Shown here: piece after piece, positions 35,233 to 46,643 of the stretch
Layout of the letters: each line of letters starts with the position of its first letter
Position numbering within the stretch: the stretch's first letter is position 1
DNA from: Agelaius tricolor
Lineage: Eukaryota; Chordata; Aves; Passeriformes; Icteridae
DNA: 64,000 bases
NCBI GenBank assembly: GCA_023055355.1
Contig: JALJCS010000029.1
Coordinates: forward strand, 5,146,001 to 5,210,000
Reading direction: 5' to 3'
The notes under the pieces: generated by a model
The model's database searches: none
The model's input: only the letters and a program-made list of their open reading frames with translations
Told to the model about the DNA's origin: nothing
Position numbers and translations under genes: made by a program

Positions 35233-35716
35233 TGAGAGGAATGAGGGATTTGTCCTTCCAAACCAGCTGTGGAGAGAAAACCAGCACTGGGAGAGAAAAG
35301 AAACAATGGGAAGGATTCCACTGAGTGATGAACGGGAAAAGAGATTTGCCTTTACAAATAAACTTCAGGTTTGCTGATAAATGAAATTGGATATTGAAAG
35401 GTGAAAGAAACAGTGGGGAAAACCCCTAAATTCCATAAGAATTAGGAATTAAAAGGCAGGGTTATACATGAGAGGGGAATCTCTGGGATCAGGTGTATCA
35501 GGAAGTCTGAACCTCTCAAGTGCCTCAGAAATGGGGAAAGAGAGAAGGGAAATGTGGCTGGAAATTGGGATAAAAAGGAGGCTGAGTCCTCCAAAAATCT
35601 CAGAGATCCCAGGGGATGCCCCATGGCCTCTGCCTTGATTGGAATAAAGTCCCAGGACTGCTCTGTCTCCTGTTTGGACATCAGCCTCTGGTGTTTGTGG
35701 AATGATTTCCCTAACA
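35233..35716 (+). mobile_element. LTR family D, intact solo LTR with ATTTT target duplication
   Basis: It starts TGAGAGGAATGAGGGATTTG and ends CTAACA, and is flanked on both sides by ATTTT (35228-35232 and 35717-35721). Inside it has GGGATAAAAAGGAGGCTGAG (TATA-like), TTGGAATAAAGTCCCAGGAC (AATAAA) and a GGACATCAGCCTCTGG U5-like end. A 5-base duplication is typical of class III (ERVL-like) integration. Two further copies are at 46644 and 60579. Confidence 0.93.
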
Positions 35717-36399
35717 ATTTTCACAAGGATGAAGAAATATGCATTCATTCTTGTCACTTTTTTTTTTTTTTTGAAGAACAGCACAGAAAAATCGAATTAT
35801 TTCGTTTTTTCAAAGGCATCTCATCAATGCTGGGGAATGGAGCTGTTTCAGGACAGACCCAGGTGTTGGAATATCAAGGAGCTCCTTCTCCATGCCTTGT
35901 TTTCTGTCCATTTTTGAACTGTGTTGATTAAAGTTGTTAAAAAGCGCTTTGAAATCCTCAGCAAATACCCAGTGCCCAGTGTCTGAGTGATTAAAATTTC
36001 CAACTAACGAGCTGCGGTTGGCACTGCATTCCTTTGATATGGATTTGATAGAATTGCCCAGAAAATCCTTTGAAAAAATGCGAATTAAAATCTACCAAAT
36101 AACTCCTGTGTCTCGCTACAGCAGAAAGAAGAGTAAAAAAAAAAATATTTCTTAACGAGAAAATTGTTGCAAGGCGAGGCTGTAAAAATGGGAATTAAAG
36201 AGTTGGGAGCATCCCCTGCTCCCCGGATTTCAGCCCTTCCTCCCAGCCGAGCCCACGAGGTGGCACCGTTTCTAAAAGAATAAAAACTCAGGAATGAATT
36301 ATTTCATAATCCGTTAACCAGCGGTCAAACACTGAGTTTGGAGAAGTTGGGAGTTGGATTTTCACCCAACAAAACAGCTTTTAAATTCCAATTTTTCCT
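35717..36399. other. Non-repetitive stretch, nothing recognised
   Basis: It includes a T run at about 35760-35772. No supported gene. Confidence 0.45.
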
Positions 36400-36930
36400 T
36401 TAAACCGAGAAAGAAAAGAAATAAAAAGCTGAGAAAGAAATAAAAAGTTGGATTAGAAAGAAATAAAAAAGTCGGAAAAAAAAAATTAAGTATTTTTATA
36501 AAATAAAAAGAAAGAAAAATAAAGAAATAAAAATAGTATAAAAAAATAAAATTATAGATGAGAAAAAATTTAAAATTATAAAATAAAAAAAAAATATTTT
36601 CATGACATAAAAATAAAAATAAAGAATGAAATAAAAATAAAAATAAAGAATGAAATAAAAATATTACAAAAAATAAAAATAAATATTTTCATGAAATAAA
36701 AATAAAAACAAAGAATGAAATAAAAATATTACAAAAAATAAAAATAAATATTTTCATGAAATAAAAATAAAAACAAAGAATGAAATAAAAACATTACAAA
36801 ACATAAAAATAAATATTTTCATGAAATAAAAATAAAAATAAAGAACGAAATAAAAATATTGTAAAGAAATAAAAATGATAAATTATTTAAAAATAAAAAT
36901 TATAGAATTATAAAGAAATTAAAAGTCTGT
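36400..36930. repeat. A-rich low-complexity region with a 65-bp repeat
   Basis: The plus strand consists almost only of AAATAAAAATAAAGAATG-type words. TATTTTCATGAAATAAAAAT recurs at 65-base spacing (about 36684, 36749, 36814) with an earlier looser copy near 36595. Confidence 0.9.
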
Positions 36931-37725
36931 TCTGCATTTCCACAGCAGAGCAGAGAGCTCAGAGAGGTTCTTCAATGCCCTGAAAAATCAGATTTCACCC
37001 AGGCACCCCTCGGAGGGCCAGGATGAGCCTCTCTTCGGTCTCTATAATAGAAATATTTTGTTTGAGCAGCAGCTGCTGCCTGGCTCCAGCTTTAATTAAC
37101 CGGGGGTGCCCAGAGCTCTCCTGTTGTGCATCTCCTCCCCAGCCCCAATTTCCATTACAATCCCATCAACAGAGGCGCCCTCATCACTTCCATTGCTTTT
37201 GACGCCTGCCTCAATATTTAATGATGGAACAGCCCCTGCCTTCCAGCTTCCCATCCCTCGCTCACAGTTTTGCCCATTTCCATCTCCAAATGATCAAAAT
37301 TCTCCCTTTTTTTTTCTGCTCAAGCACTGAGGAATGTTGAATTTCCATGCAGCAAAATAATCCCGATTTCCCCCCTCTCCCAGGGGCAGTTTAGCAACGC
37401 CAGCACCCACAGAGCATTTCCTGCAGGTTCTAATGAAAATAAAACTTGTCCCCACCGCAAATGAACAGAGAAGGAGGGAATTGAAAATCCTGCATTAAGG
37501 ACAGTGAATTAACGTGTCCGAAATCCTGAAAATCCAACCACGGTGATGCCGCCCTTGGACCAAGCTCAACCTTCAGCTGAGACAAAGCTGAGACCAAAGC
37601 TAAAATCAGTCCCTGCCTTCAGCTCGTTCTTCTGAGCACAAGGGACAAGTGACAGCCATTTGGGTGATTCATCCATCAATATTGCAGTGATGGGAAAAGA
37701 GAATTTATCCTTGATTAACAAAACG
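36931..37725. other. Non-repetitive island between two AT-rich blocks
   Basis: About 0.8 kb of normal composition bounded by extreme AT-rich blocks. It has no frame with domain support, but its uniqueness in this setting makes it worth a conservation check. Confidence 0.4.
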
Positions 37726-38330
37726 AATAATAACAAGAAATAATAAATAATAATAAATTAAAAATAAATAAAAATAATTATAAATAAAATTAATCCTAAA
37801 TTAAATTAATCCTAAATTAAATAAATAATAATAAATTAAATTGATAATAGTAATTTAAAATAACCATATAAATAAATAAAATAATTTAACAATAATAATA
37901 ATAATTTAACAATAACAAATAATAATAAATTAAAATAACCATATAAATAAATAAAAATAAATTAGATTAATAATAATAAACGAAATTAACAATAAATTAA
38001 AATAAAATAAAATTATAATGAAAATTTAAAAAATAATAATAATTAATAAAATTGATAATAAATAGTGATAAATTAAATTAATAATAAATTAAATTAATAC
38101 TAAATTAAATTAATACTAAATTAAAATAATCATAGATTAAAACAATAATAAAATAATACAATAATGACAATAAATACAAATAATAAAGTTGATAATGAAT
38201 AATAATAAATTAAATTAACACTAAATTAAATTAGTAATAAAATAAAATAATAATAGAATAATAATTAATAAGATAAAATTATTTATCAATTAAATAATAA
38301 AAATTGTTTATCAATTAAATAATAAGTGCT
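37726..38330. repeat. AT-only low-complexity block (AATAAT/AAATTAAT words)
   Basis: About 600 bases with very few G or C, made of AATAATAAATTAAATTAAT and related words without a fixed period. Such tracts unwind easily; no function can be read from the sequence. Confidence 0.92.
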
Positions 38331-38897
38331 CTTGTTTTATTTCAACTCCACTGGATATTCCCAGCCAAGCTGAAGAATCCCAGGGGTTTCCTGCAGAGCA
38401 TGAAAGCTGCAGGAATCCTGAGCTTGTGCTGCTGCAGATCACCCTGCCCTTCTCCAGGCCGGCTGTAATCGATGTGACAGAGGAGAAGCTGGAACAAGGT
38501 GACATTTTCTCCCTCACTGTGCAAAACAGCGGCCGGGAGCGGGTTTGCATTCCCAGAGCACCACGAGCACCTTTCCAGCCCCGGGGAAACATCCCCAGAG
38601 CTCCCCCGGCTGCCAGGGCACACGCGGGGCTGGCAGAGCCCTGCAGAGGGGCAGGCTGAGGTTTCCTCCAGAGCAACCACAAAACTGGGCCCAAAACCTG
38701 CTCAGATTTTCCCCATCTATGCCAAATTCCCGTTTTCAAACACTAAAATCTTCCCTCGCCTCAGCCCTCCCCCTGACTGCAAGGCAGGCTGTGGGCATCT
38801 CCTCATTTCTCCTCCCCACCATTTTCCAGTCGCTTTTCCCTGAGCTCCTGTAGAAATCCAGAGTCCCCAGACAGGCCAAAAAGCTGTTCCAAGAAAG
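38331..38897. other. Non-repetitive stretch, nothing recognised
   Basis: GC-richer than its surroundings. Overlapping frames of 77-142 codons on both strands have no recognisable domain. Confidence 0.4.
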
Positions 38898-39127
38898 GGC
38901 CATCCCTTCTCCCAAAATTCCCTGTCCTTTCCAAAGGCCATCCCTTCTCCCAAAATTCCCTGTCCTTTCCAAAGGCCATCCCTTCTCCCGAAATTCCCTG
39001 TCCTTTCCAAGAGAGGGCCATCCCTTCTCCCAAAATTCCCTGTCCTTTCCAAAGGCCATCCCTTCTCCCAAAATTCCCTGTCCTTTCCAAAGGCCATCCC
39101 ATCTCCCCAAATTCCCTGTCCTTTCTC
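38898..39127. repeat. 38-bp minisatellite, 6 units
   Basis: Units are GGCCATCCCTTCTCCC plus AAAATTCCCTGTCCTTTCC plus AAA; one unit carries an AGAGA insertion. Minus frames of 124-129 codons are artefacts. Confidence 0.95.
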
Positions 39128-39309
39128 CTCAGGCAGAATGAGTTAATGCCAAGACCCAGCTGGATAAAGCAGCTTGGAGCTCTGTTCTCCAAACCAGACT
39201 GAGGGCAGTGAAATAGAACAGGAGAAGATTTTCCCTTCTGGTCAGAATTGGAGGATTAGCTTGTAAAAACTGGGAGGTCCAATTAACACAAGGAGCAGAA
39301 CCTAGCAAT

Positions 39310-39893
39310 GCTCACAGGATCACAGGATCAGAGAATCACAGGATCAGAGAATTACAGGATCATAGGATCAGAGAATCACAGGATCAATCACAGAATCACA
39401 GGATCAGAGAATCACAGAATCAGAGAATCACAGGATCAATCACAGAATTACAGGATCATAGAGAATCACAGAATCAGAGAATTACAGGATCATAGGATCA
39501 GAGAATAACAGGAACACCAAATCAGAGAATCACAGAATCAAAGAATCACTGAATTACAAGATCACAGAATCACAGGATCAATCACAGAATCAATCACAGA
39601 ATCACAGAATCACAGAATCAGAGAATAACAGGCCACAGAATCAGAGAATCACAGAATCAAAGGATCACAGAATCACAGAATCACAGAATTACAGAATTAC
39701 AGAATCACAGGATCACAGAATCACAGAATCAAAGGATCACAGAATCACAGGATCAATCACAGAATCACAGGATCAATCACAGGATCAATCACAGAATCAC
39801 AGGATCAATCACAGGATCACAGGACCACAGAATCACAGGATCAATCACAAAATCTCAAAATCACAGGATCAGAGGACCACAAGATCACAGGAT
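39310..39893. repeat. Hyper-expanded CR1 octamer tail, about 73 octamers
   Basis: The tract consists of ATCACAGA, ATCACAGG, ATCAGAGA and ATTACAGA octamers, the reverse complement of the CR1 3' tail ATTCTGTG, with ATCAATCAC half-unit shifts. It sits exactly at the 3' end of a minus-strand CR1 body. Normal CR1 copies, including the one at 70-560, end in two to four octamers. Confidence 0.9.
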
Positions 39894-39970
39894 GAACTAG
39901 GTCAGAAGAGACCTTTGAGACCATCAAGCCAAAGCCATTCTCAGCTGTTCCAGCACTGAGCTGATGCTGC
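39894..39970 (-). mobile_element. CR1 LINE, short 3' body
   Basis: CTAGGTCAGAAGAGACCTTT followed by GAGACCATCAAGCC matches the reverse complement of the CR1 3' end (AAAGGTCTCTTCNNACCTAG). The 5' limit is unclear. Confidence 0.75.
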
Positions 39971-40384
39971 TTTAATGGGTGGTGTCCATGCAATTCCCAA
40001 ATCCATGATCTGTTCATCAGAAGTTCTGCTGGAAGATAAAGGAATTTCCTCTCTTTTATCTTTCACCCACCAGATGAACTCAACTCCTTCAGAGCTGTTT
40101 GATTCTTGACTGTTCTTGCACTCCTCCTCCATCTGACCCTGAAGCTTATAAAAATTAACATCCAGAAACCAAGATTGCAACAGAGGAAACAGCAATGCTG
40201 ACACTCAGTTAGGGGCACAGATCCCAACGGAGCACAAGCTGTGAATTATTCACCAAGCAACATTTTCCTCTCCTTTTTGTGGCCAGACTCTGAAAAAGTC
40301 ACAGGATGTGGCAGATGATCTGTAACAATCTCCATATCTGGCTGGAACACTTTTTCCTTCTTAACAGGCTTTTAGTAATGTTCA
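39971..40384. other. Non-repetitive stretch, nothing recognised
   Basis: No supported gene or element. Confidence 0.45.
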
Positions 40385-41066
40385 GTAGAGTGAGGAGCTT
40401 TATTCAGACACCAAGGGACAGCTCCCAGAAAGTCCAAAAGTCCCATTAAACATGGAGAAACCCGAATTTTGAGATGCAGATTCAGCTTTAAATTCATGCT
40501 CAGCAGAGGGAGGAGCTTTATTCAGACACCAAGCGACAGCTCCCAGAAAAAGCAGCTTTGAGTTCTGTTCTCATGCCAGACTGACTGAGGGCAATGAAAT
40601 AAAATGGGAGAAGACTCTTCCAAGTCCAGAAGTCCCACCAAACATGGAGAAACCCGAATTTTGAGATGCACATTCAGCTTTAAATTCATGTTCAGTAGAG
40701 TGAGGAGCTTCATTCAGACGCCAAGGGACAGCTCCTTGAAAAAGCAGTTTTGAGTTCTGTTCTCATGCCCATTTCATGAGGGCAATGAAATAAAATGGGA
40801 GAAGACTGTTCCAAAATGAAGTCCAGAAGTCGCACCAAACATGGAGAAATCCGAATTTTGAGATGCACATTTGGCTTTAAATTAATGTTCATCAGAGGGA
40901 GGAGCTTTATTCAGACACCAAGGGACAGCACCCAGAAAAAGCAGCTTTGAGTTGTGTTCTCATGCCCATTTCATGAGAGCAATGAAATAAAATAAGAGAA
41001 AACTGTTCCAAGTCCAGAAGTCGCACCAAACATGGAGAAACCCAATCTTTGAGGTGCACATTTTCA
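40385..41066. repeat. About 195-bp tandem repeat, 3 full units plus a partial
   Basis: GAGGAGCTTTATTCAGAC recurs at about 40392, 40509, 40702 and 40899. Each full unit carries CCAAGGGACAGCTCC, AAAGCAGCTTTGAGTT, GCAATGAAATAAAATGGGAG and CACCAAACATGGAGAAACCC. The first unit is short (117 bases). Confidence 0.92.
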
Positions 41067-41704
41067 AATCCACATTGGCACCACAGTTTTGATCAGCCCA
41101 GGGGACACTGGAGTCATTCCCCTCCTGCCTCCTCCATTGTGCAACTCCAGCCCCTCAGGCACCCCCAGGCTCCTCTGCAGCCAGGCCCTGTCAGATCTGC
41201 TGCCAAATTATTGCCAGGAATGGCTGAACCTGTCAATGCAGAGCTTGGAGCGAGCAGCTGCTCTCAGAGAATCAATGAACAAACCACGAATCACCTGACC
41301 CTGAGCAGGGCTGGTCTCTGTTTCAGAGCTCTCCTGGATTCCCAGGGATATTTGGGATATTTGCTGCTCCATCCCTCCATCCTCAACCCTTCAACAGCAG
41401 CAGAGCTTTCACTTGGAAGCGACTGAACAAAATAGAGGAGAGGGGAAGGAAGAGTGAGCAGAACAAAGGAGATTTTATCGCATTTATGATCACCTGGACA
41501 GGTGGAAGTTGTCTCAGCAGAAGGCCCCACCACAGGCTACGTTTCCTAGTAGAAAGCACAGCTGCTTTTTGCAACCTTCCTCTAGGTGGAATTCAAAATA
41601 AACTCTGGCTCTCCTTCCCTTCTGGAGTTCAGAGGATTCAGAACTCCAGTTATTCAGTGAGGGAACCAAAATTAGCTGCCAAATATGGGTGGTGGTGCAG
41701 GAAA
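41067..41704. other. Non-repetitive stretch, nothing recognised
   Basis: A 125-codon plus frame (41049-41426) shows no domain. No element recognised. Confidence 0.4.
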
Positions 41705-41815
41705 AGCTCACAGAGGTTGGAAAAGACCCCAAGGATCGTTAAATTCATTCTCTGGCCGAGCATCCCCTGGTGAACCAGAGCAGAGCCCCGAGTGCCACAT
41801 CCATCCTGGGGAGCC
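41705..41815 (-). mobile_element. CR1 LINE, short 3' fragment
   Basis: TCACAGAGGTTGGAAAAGAC followed by CCCAAGGATCGTTAAATTC and CGAGTGCCACATCCA is the reverse complement of the CR1 3' region. It is degraded and lacks a tail array. Confidence 0.7.
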
Positions 41816-41993
41816 AGAACAGCCAAGGAGATGTGGTAGAAAAGCTGGAGTTAATTTCCTTCTGTTCTGAGAGGCTAAAAACAACTTAAACCCCAGGCTA
41901 AAATCAAGCAAAGGCCAGAGCAGGGCCTGTCCCCTGTGTCAGCAAAACCCCTCCAGGTGTCCACAGCAACATCAGTGATCCTGTGTCCCCCTG

Positions 41994-42088
41994 TCCCAGA
42001 AAATGAAGTTCTGCTGAGTTTTCTATCCCAGAAAATGAAGTTCTGCTGAGTTTTCTGTCCCAGAAAATGAAGTTCTGCTGAGTTTTCT
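41994..42088. repeat. 31-32-bp direct repeat, 3 units
   Basis: Three copies of TCCCAGAAAATGAAGTTCTG plus CTGAGTTTTC. Confidence 0.95.
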
Positions 42089-42537
42089 CCCTGTTTCCCT
42101 CTCCCTGTGAGGAGTGGGAGGCAGCAGCAGGGAAAGGCTCCATCTGCACACTTTGCAGTGCCAGAGCCCCTCCCAGCCTCCCCCTGCTCACACACAGCAG
42201 GGCACAACTTCCTACAATTTATCTCCCCAGGAGCTTTTTTGCTTCATCATCTCCCAGACATGTTGTTTTGTCTTCAGCTCCAAAGGGACACACAATGTTC
42301 TGGGGAAAGATATTTGCATTTTGAAAGCATTTCCATTAACTGGCTTATCCTCCTTTTTTTTTTTTTAATTTTTTTTTTCCCTTTACTTTTTGAAGGTCAC
42401 ATAAATAATTCAGGGCTACATGCTGGAAGAACATGCAAAGCTCAACTTTGGACACGGACTGGAGCTAAAGGAGAGATTTCCATGAGCACAGGATCACAGC
42501 TCATCTGAGAGCTGCTCTACTCAGCATGGAAAGCTGT
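42089..42537. other. Non-repetitive stretch with poly(T)
   Basis: T-rich run at about 42353-42381. Nothing else supported. Confidence 0.5.
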
Positions 42538-43141
42538 TGTGAAAAACAAAAAATCACTTGGTTTTAAAATTTTAAAAGTTTAATAGTAATAAAATGGTTA
42601 TAAAATAGTAATACAATTAGAGGGAAAATAATTTGGACAATTTGAATTAGGACAATATGAGATAATAAAAACAAAGAGTTACAGACAGTCCAGGTACCTT
42701 TTCTGGGCAAAATAAACCTGAAAAAGGACCCAGGTTAACAGAGGATTAACCCTTAAAAGCAGCAGCCTGTTGCATATTCATACACCTCATCCATGATGCA
42801 GAAATTCCATTCAAGCACAGGATTCTGGCTGGGCAGTGTCAGCTTCTTCCTCTGAATCCTGAGTGAGCAGGAAGAAGTTCGTTTCTCCTGCTAATGGAGC
42901 AATAAATTCTCTTTTTCTGAAAGATTCAGGTGTCCTGTGGCTGCTAGCTCAGTGTGAGTCCTCTCTTTTAAAAAAAGGATCTTACACAGCACAGTTCCTA
43001 CTTTAACATTTTGTTATAACCTAAAACTATATTTAACACACCACTTAAGAGAATTAATCCAACATCACTTTCTAACACAACACATCTAATATTTATTTGG
43101 ATATTTGAGAAAGGCCAATCATGAAATAGGCATTTTCCACA
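42538..43141 (+). mobile_element. LTR family C, solo copy
   Basis: Plus orientation: TGTGAAAAACAAAAAATCAC at the start, GGTTATAAAATAGTAATAC, CAGGATTCTGGCTGGGCAG, GGAGCAATAAATTCTC (poly(A) signal), and a tail ending CATTTTCCACA. It is inverted relative to the copies at 8798 and 33465. Confidence 0.87.
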
Positions 43142-43504
43142 GTGTTCAGGCACAGCAATAGAGCAGCACTGAGCACACCTGAGGTACTCCAGGGGATTCA
43201 GTTGTGTACAGGAACCCCTGGTGCTGTCACTTGTCTGAGTGCACCTCGTCTGAGTGCAGAGCTCAGTGACTCAGATCAGAGCTCAGGGCTGTTCGTGCTC
43301 TGTGAAATTCCTCAGGAGTGCTGGCCTGGGGTGGGAGATAAAAAATGGAGCCATGAACAGAGCAGATCAAAATATTTGGGTTTATATTTCATTTCCCCCA
43401 GTCTATGGAGTGAAAATTGTTTGGTTTTTTCTCCAATCTCTTAAAGCAGTGCACAGAAATTAGCTGTAAACTCTGCTGGTTATTAAACAGAGCAGCTTCT
43501 TCCA
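43142..43504. other. Non-repetitive stretch, nothing recognised
   Basis: No supported gene or element. Confidence 0.5.
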
Positions 43505-44098
43505 AAAAATCAATACACAGGAGTTCTCCAGAGATATCAATACACAGGAGTTCTCCAGAGATATCAATACACAGGAGTTCTCCAAAGATATCCATACACA
43601 GGAGTCCTCCAGAGATATCAATACACAGGAGTTCTCCAGAGATATCAATACACAGGAGTCCTCCAAAGATATCCATACACAGGAGTTCTCCAGAGATATC
43701 CATACACAGGAGTCCTCCAGAGATATCAATACACAGGAGTCCTCCAAAGATATCAATGCACAGGAGTCCTCCAGAGATATCCATACACAGGAGTCCTCCA
43801 GAGATATCAATACACAGGAGTTCTCCAGAGATATCCATACACAGGAGTCCTCCAGAGATATCAATACACAGGAGTTCTCCAGAGATATCCATACACAGGA
43901 GTCCTCCAGAGATATCAATACACAGGAGTTCTCCAGAGATATCCATACACAGGAGTCCTCCAGAGATATCAATACACAGGAGTTCTCCAAAGATATCCAT
44001 ACACAGGAGTCCTCCAGAGATATCAATACACAGGGGCTCTCCAGAGATATCCATACACAGGAGTTCTCCAGAGATATCCATACACAGGAGTTCTCCTT
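43505..44098. repeat. 27-bp minisatellite, 22 units, partly a 54-bp dimer array
   Basis: Units are ATCAATACACAGGAGTTCTC plus CAGAGAT or ATCCATACACAGGAGTCCTC plus CAGAGAT. Units 11 to 19 alternate strictly between the two forms. The 27-base period gives frames of 224-250 codons on both strands, with a nine-residue repeat such as SSPEISIHR. Confidence 0.97.
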
Positions 44099-44221
44099 CA
44101 TCTGGAGCCAGAAAAATTCCAGATTACACCTCACCGATACAACTGTTAAACCAAAGTTTCAACGTTTGATTTTATTCCTCTAAGGCAGCACTGGAGAGAA
44201 AGGAGCACTCCCTCCGGGGTG

Positions 44222-45125
44222 GGAATTTACACACTCCTAGCAGGAATTTACACACTCCTTACAAGAATTTACACACTCCTTGCAGGAATTTACACACTCC
44301 TAGCAGGGATGTACACACTCCTAGCAGGAATTTACACACTCCTTGCAGGAACTGACACACTCCTTGCAGGAACTGACACACTCCTTACAAGAATTTACAC
44401 ACTCCTTGCATGAATTTACACACTCCTAGCAGGAATTTACACACTCCTTGCAGGAATTTACACACTCCTAGCAGGAATTTACACACTCCTAGCAGGAACT
44501 GACACACTCCTAGCAGGAATTGACACACTCCTTGCAGGAATTTACACACTCCTAGCAGGAATTGACACACTCCTTGCAAGAATTGACACACTCCTAGCAG
44601 GAATTTACACACTCCTTACAAGAATTTACACACTCCTTGCAGGAATTTGCACACTCCTAGCAGGAATTTACACACTCCTTGCAGGAATTGACACACTCCT
44701 TGCATGAATGTACACACTCCTTGCATGAATTTACACACTCCTAGCAGGAATTTACACACTCCTAGCAGGAACTGACACACTCCTTGCAAGAATTTACACA
44801 CTCCTAGCAGGAATTTACACAATCCTAGCAGGAATTGACACACTCCTTGCATGAATGTACACACTCCTTGCAGGAATTTGCACACTCCTTGCAGGAATGT
44901 ACACACTCCTAGCAGGAATTGACACATTCCTTGCATGAATTTACTCACTCCTAGCAGGAATTGACACACTCCTTGCATGAATGTACACACTCCTCACAGG
45001 AATTTACACATTCCTTGCAGGGATGTACACACTCCTAGCAGGGATGTACACACTCCTCGCAGGAATTTACACACTCCTTGCATGAATTTACACACTCCTC
45101 GCAGGAATTTACACACTCCTTGCAA
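44222..45125. repeat. 21-bp minisatellite, about 43 units
   Basis: Units are GAATTTACACACTCCTAGCAG with variants CTTGCAGGAATTGACACAC, CTTGCATGAATGTACACAC and CTTACAAG. The minus strand reads as a seven-residue CKFLLGV-type repeat, open but without coding support. Variants are mixed along the array with local runs. Confidence 0.97.
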
Positions 45126-45214
45126 GTGGCTGCCTGGAGCTGCCTGAACAGCAGCTGATGGGGAGATTCCCCAGGGACTGGAGCTCCCATTTTTGGGGTT
45201 TGCAGGCAACCCCA

Positions 45215-45563
45215 ACAAGGGAGGAGATGAGAATCTTGACTCCGTGTTTCAGAAGGCTGATTTGTTATTTTATTGTATATATTATATTAAAAAGGCTATA
45301 CTGAAAGAATAGAAGAAAGGATTTCATCAGAAGGCTGGCAAGGAAAGGAATCAATAGTAAAATCTTGTGACTGCTCACAGGCTCGACACAGCTGGGCTGT
45401 GATTGGCCATTCATTAAAAACAACCACACAAGACCAACCAAAGATGCACCTGCTGCATTCCACAGCAGCAGATAACCATTGTTTGCATTTATTTTCTGAA
45501 GCCAGTCAGCTTGTCAAGAGAAAAATCCCAGGAAAAGGATTTTCATCAAATGAGCCTGTGACA
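45215..45563 (-). mobile_element. LTR family B, slightly truncated copy
   Basis: Minus orientation. It ends on the plus strand at GCCTGTGACA and carries GGCTGTGATTGGCCATTCA, GCATTCCACAGCAGCAGATA and ATTTTATTGTATATATTAT. The LTR 3' end near 45215-45228 is diverged compared with the full 377-base copies. Confidence 0.82.
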
Positions 45564-45917
45564 CCCACTCACAGCCCAACCTCTGCAGTCACAGCACAGT
45601 CAGTGTGGCCTGACCGTTCAGCACAGCCCCAGGCCCTCAAAGACTCCCTCTCACCCAGGCCGTGGTTCTCAGGGCTGATTAATTCCCTGAAATTCATTGC
45701 CATGACAAAAGACGCGAGTGCTGCCCAAGCCAGACCTGTCAGGTTTCTGTTGGGAGCAGGGAATGAGTCACCTAAACCTGGGATCCACTTTCCTGCAGCA
45801 TCTGTTCCTTATCTGGGGGCAGAGCAGTGACACCGAGCATCATCTCACACTCGGGAGGCACCGCCAGGTGCAGCTGGTACCCGGAGGGGTGAGCCAAGGG
45901 CTGCTCTGAGCAGCCTG
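45564..45917. other. Non-repetitive stretch, nothing recognised
   Basis: No supported gene or element. Confidence 0.45.
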
Positions 45918-46470
45918 CTCCAGGGCCAGGAGAAGGAAAATCCTGCTCCTGGAGAAGGAAAATCCTGCTCCAGGGCCAGGGAAGGAAAATCCTGCTCCTG
46001 GAGAAGGAAAATCCTGCTCCAGGGCCAGGGAAGGAAAATCCTGCTCCAGGGCCAGGAGAAGGAAAATCCTGCTCCAGGGCCAGGAGAAGGAAAACCCTGC
46101 TGCAGTGCCAGAAGGAAAATCCTGCTGCAGGGCCAGGAGAAGCAAAATCCTGCTCCAGGGCCAGGAGAAGGAAAATCCTGCTCCTGGAGAAGGAAAATCC
46201 TGCTGCAGTGCCAGGAGAAGGAAAATCCTGCTCCAGTGCCGGGAGAAGGAAAATCCTGCTCCAGAGCCGGGAGAAGGAAAATCCTGCTGCAGTGCCAGAA
46301 GGAAAATCCTGCTCCAGGGCCAGGAGAAGCAAAATCCTGCTCCAGGGCCAGAAGGAAAATCCTGCTCCAGGGCCAGGAGAAGGAAAATCCTGCTCCAGTT
46401 CCAGGAGAAGGAAAATCCTGCTCCAGGGCCAGGAGAAGGAAAATCCTGCTCCTGGAGAAGGAAATTCCCT
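45918..46470. repeat. 27-bp minisatellite with shorter variants, about 21 units
   Basis: Full units are GGCCAGGAGAAGGAAAATCC plus TGCTCCA. Shorter ones lack GGCC (GGAGAAGGAAAATCCTGCTC) or GAGAA. Long frames on plus (130 codons) and minus (up to 318 codons) follow from the repeat. Confidence 0.95.
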
Positions 46471-46643
46471 CTGTTCCTGCCAAAGGCGCCGTGTTCTGAG
46501 TGAGAGGAATGGAATGAGGATGAAGAAAAGGAGATTTTTTCATGCACAACCTCCCTTTCCACCCTCCTCCCCCTGCACACCCCAGCCCTGTGGGATGTGA
46601 ATTTATTTTTCTAGAGGAAACGCCCTTAGAGGGGGTTCCCCTT

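Noticed and set aside
43417..44169. 250-codon plus frame with nine-residue repeats
   Set aside because: It is fully explained by the 27-bp array, and the opposite strand is equally open.
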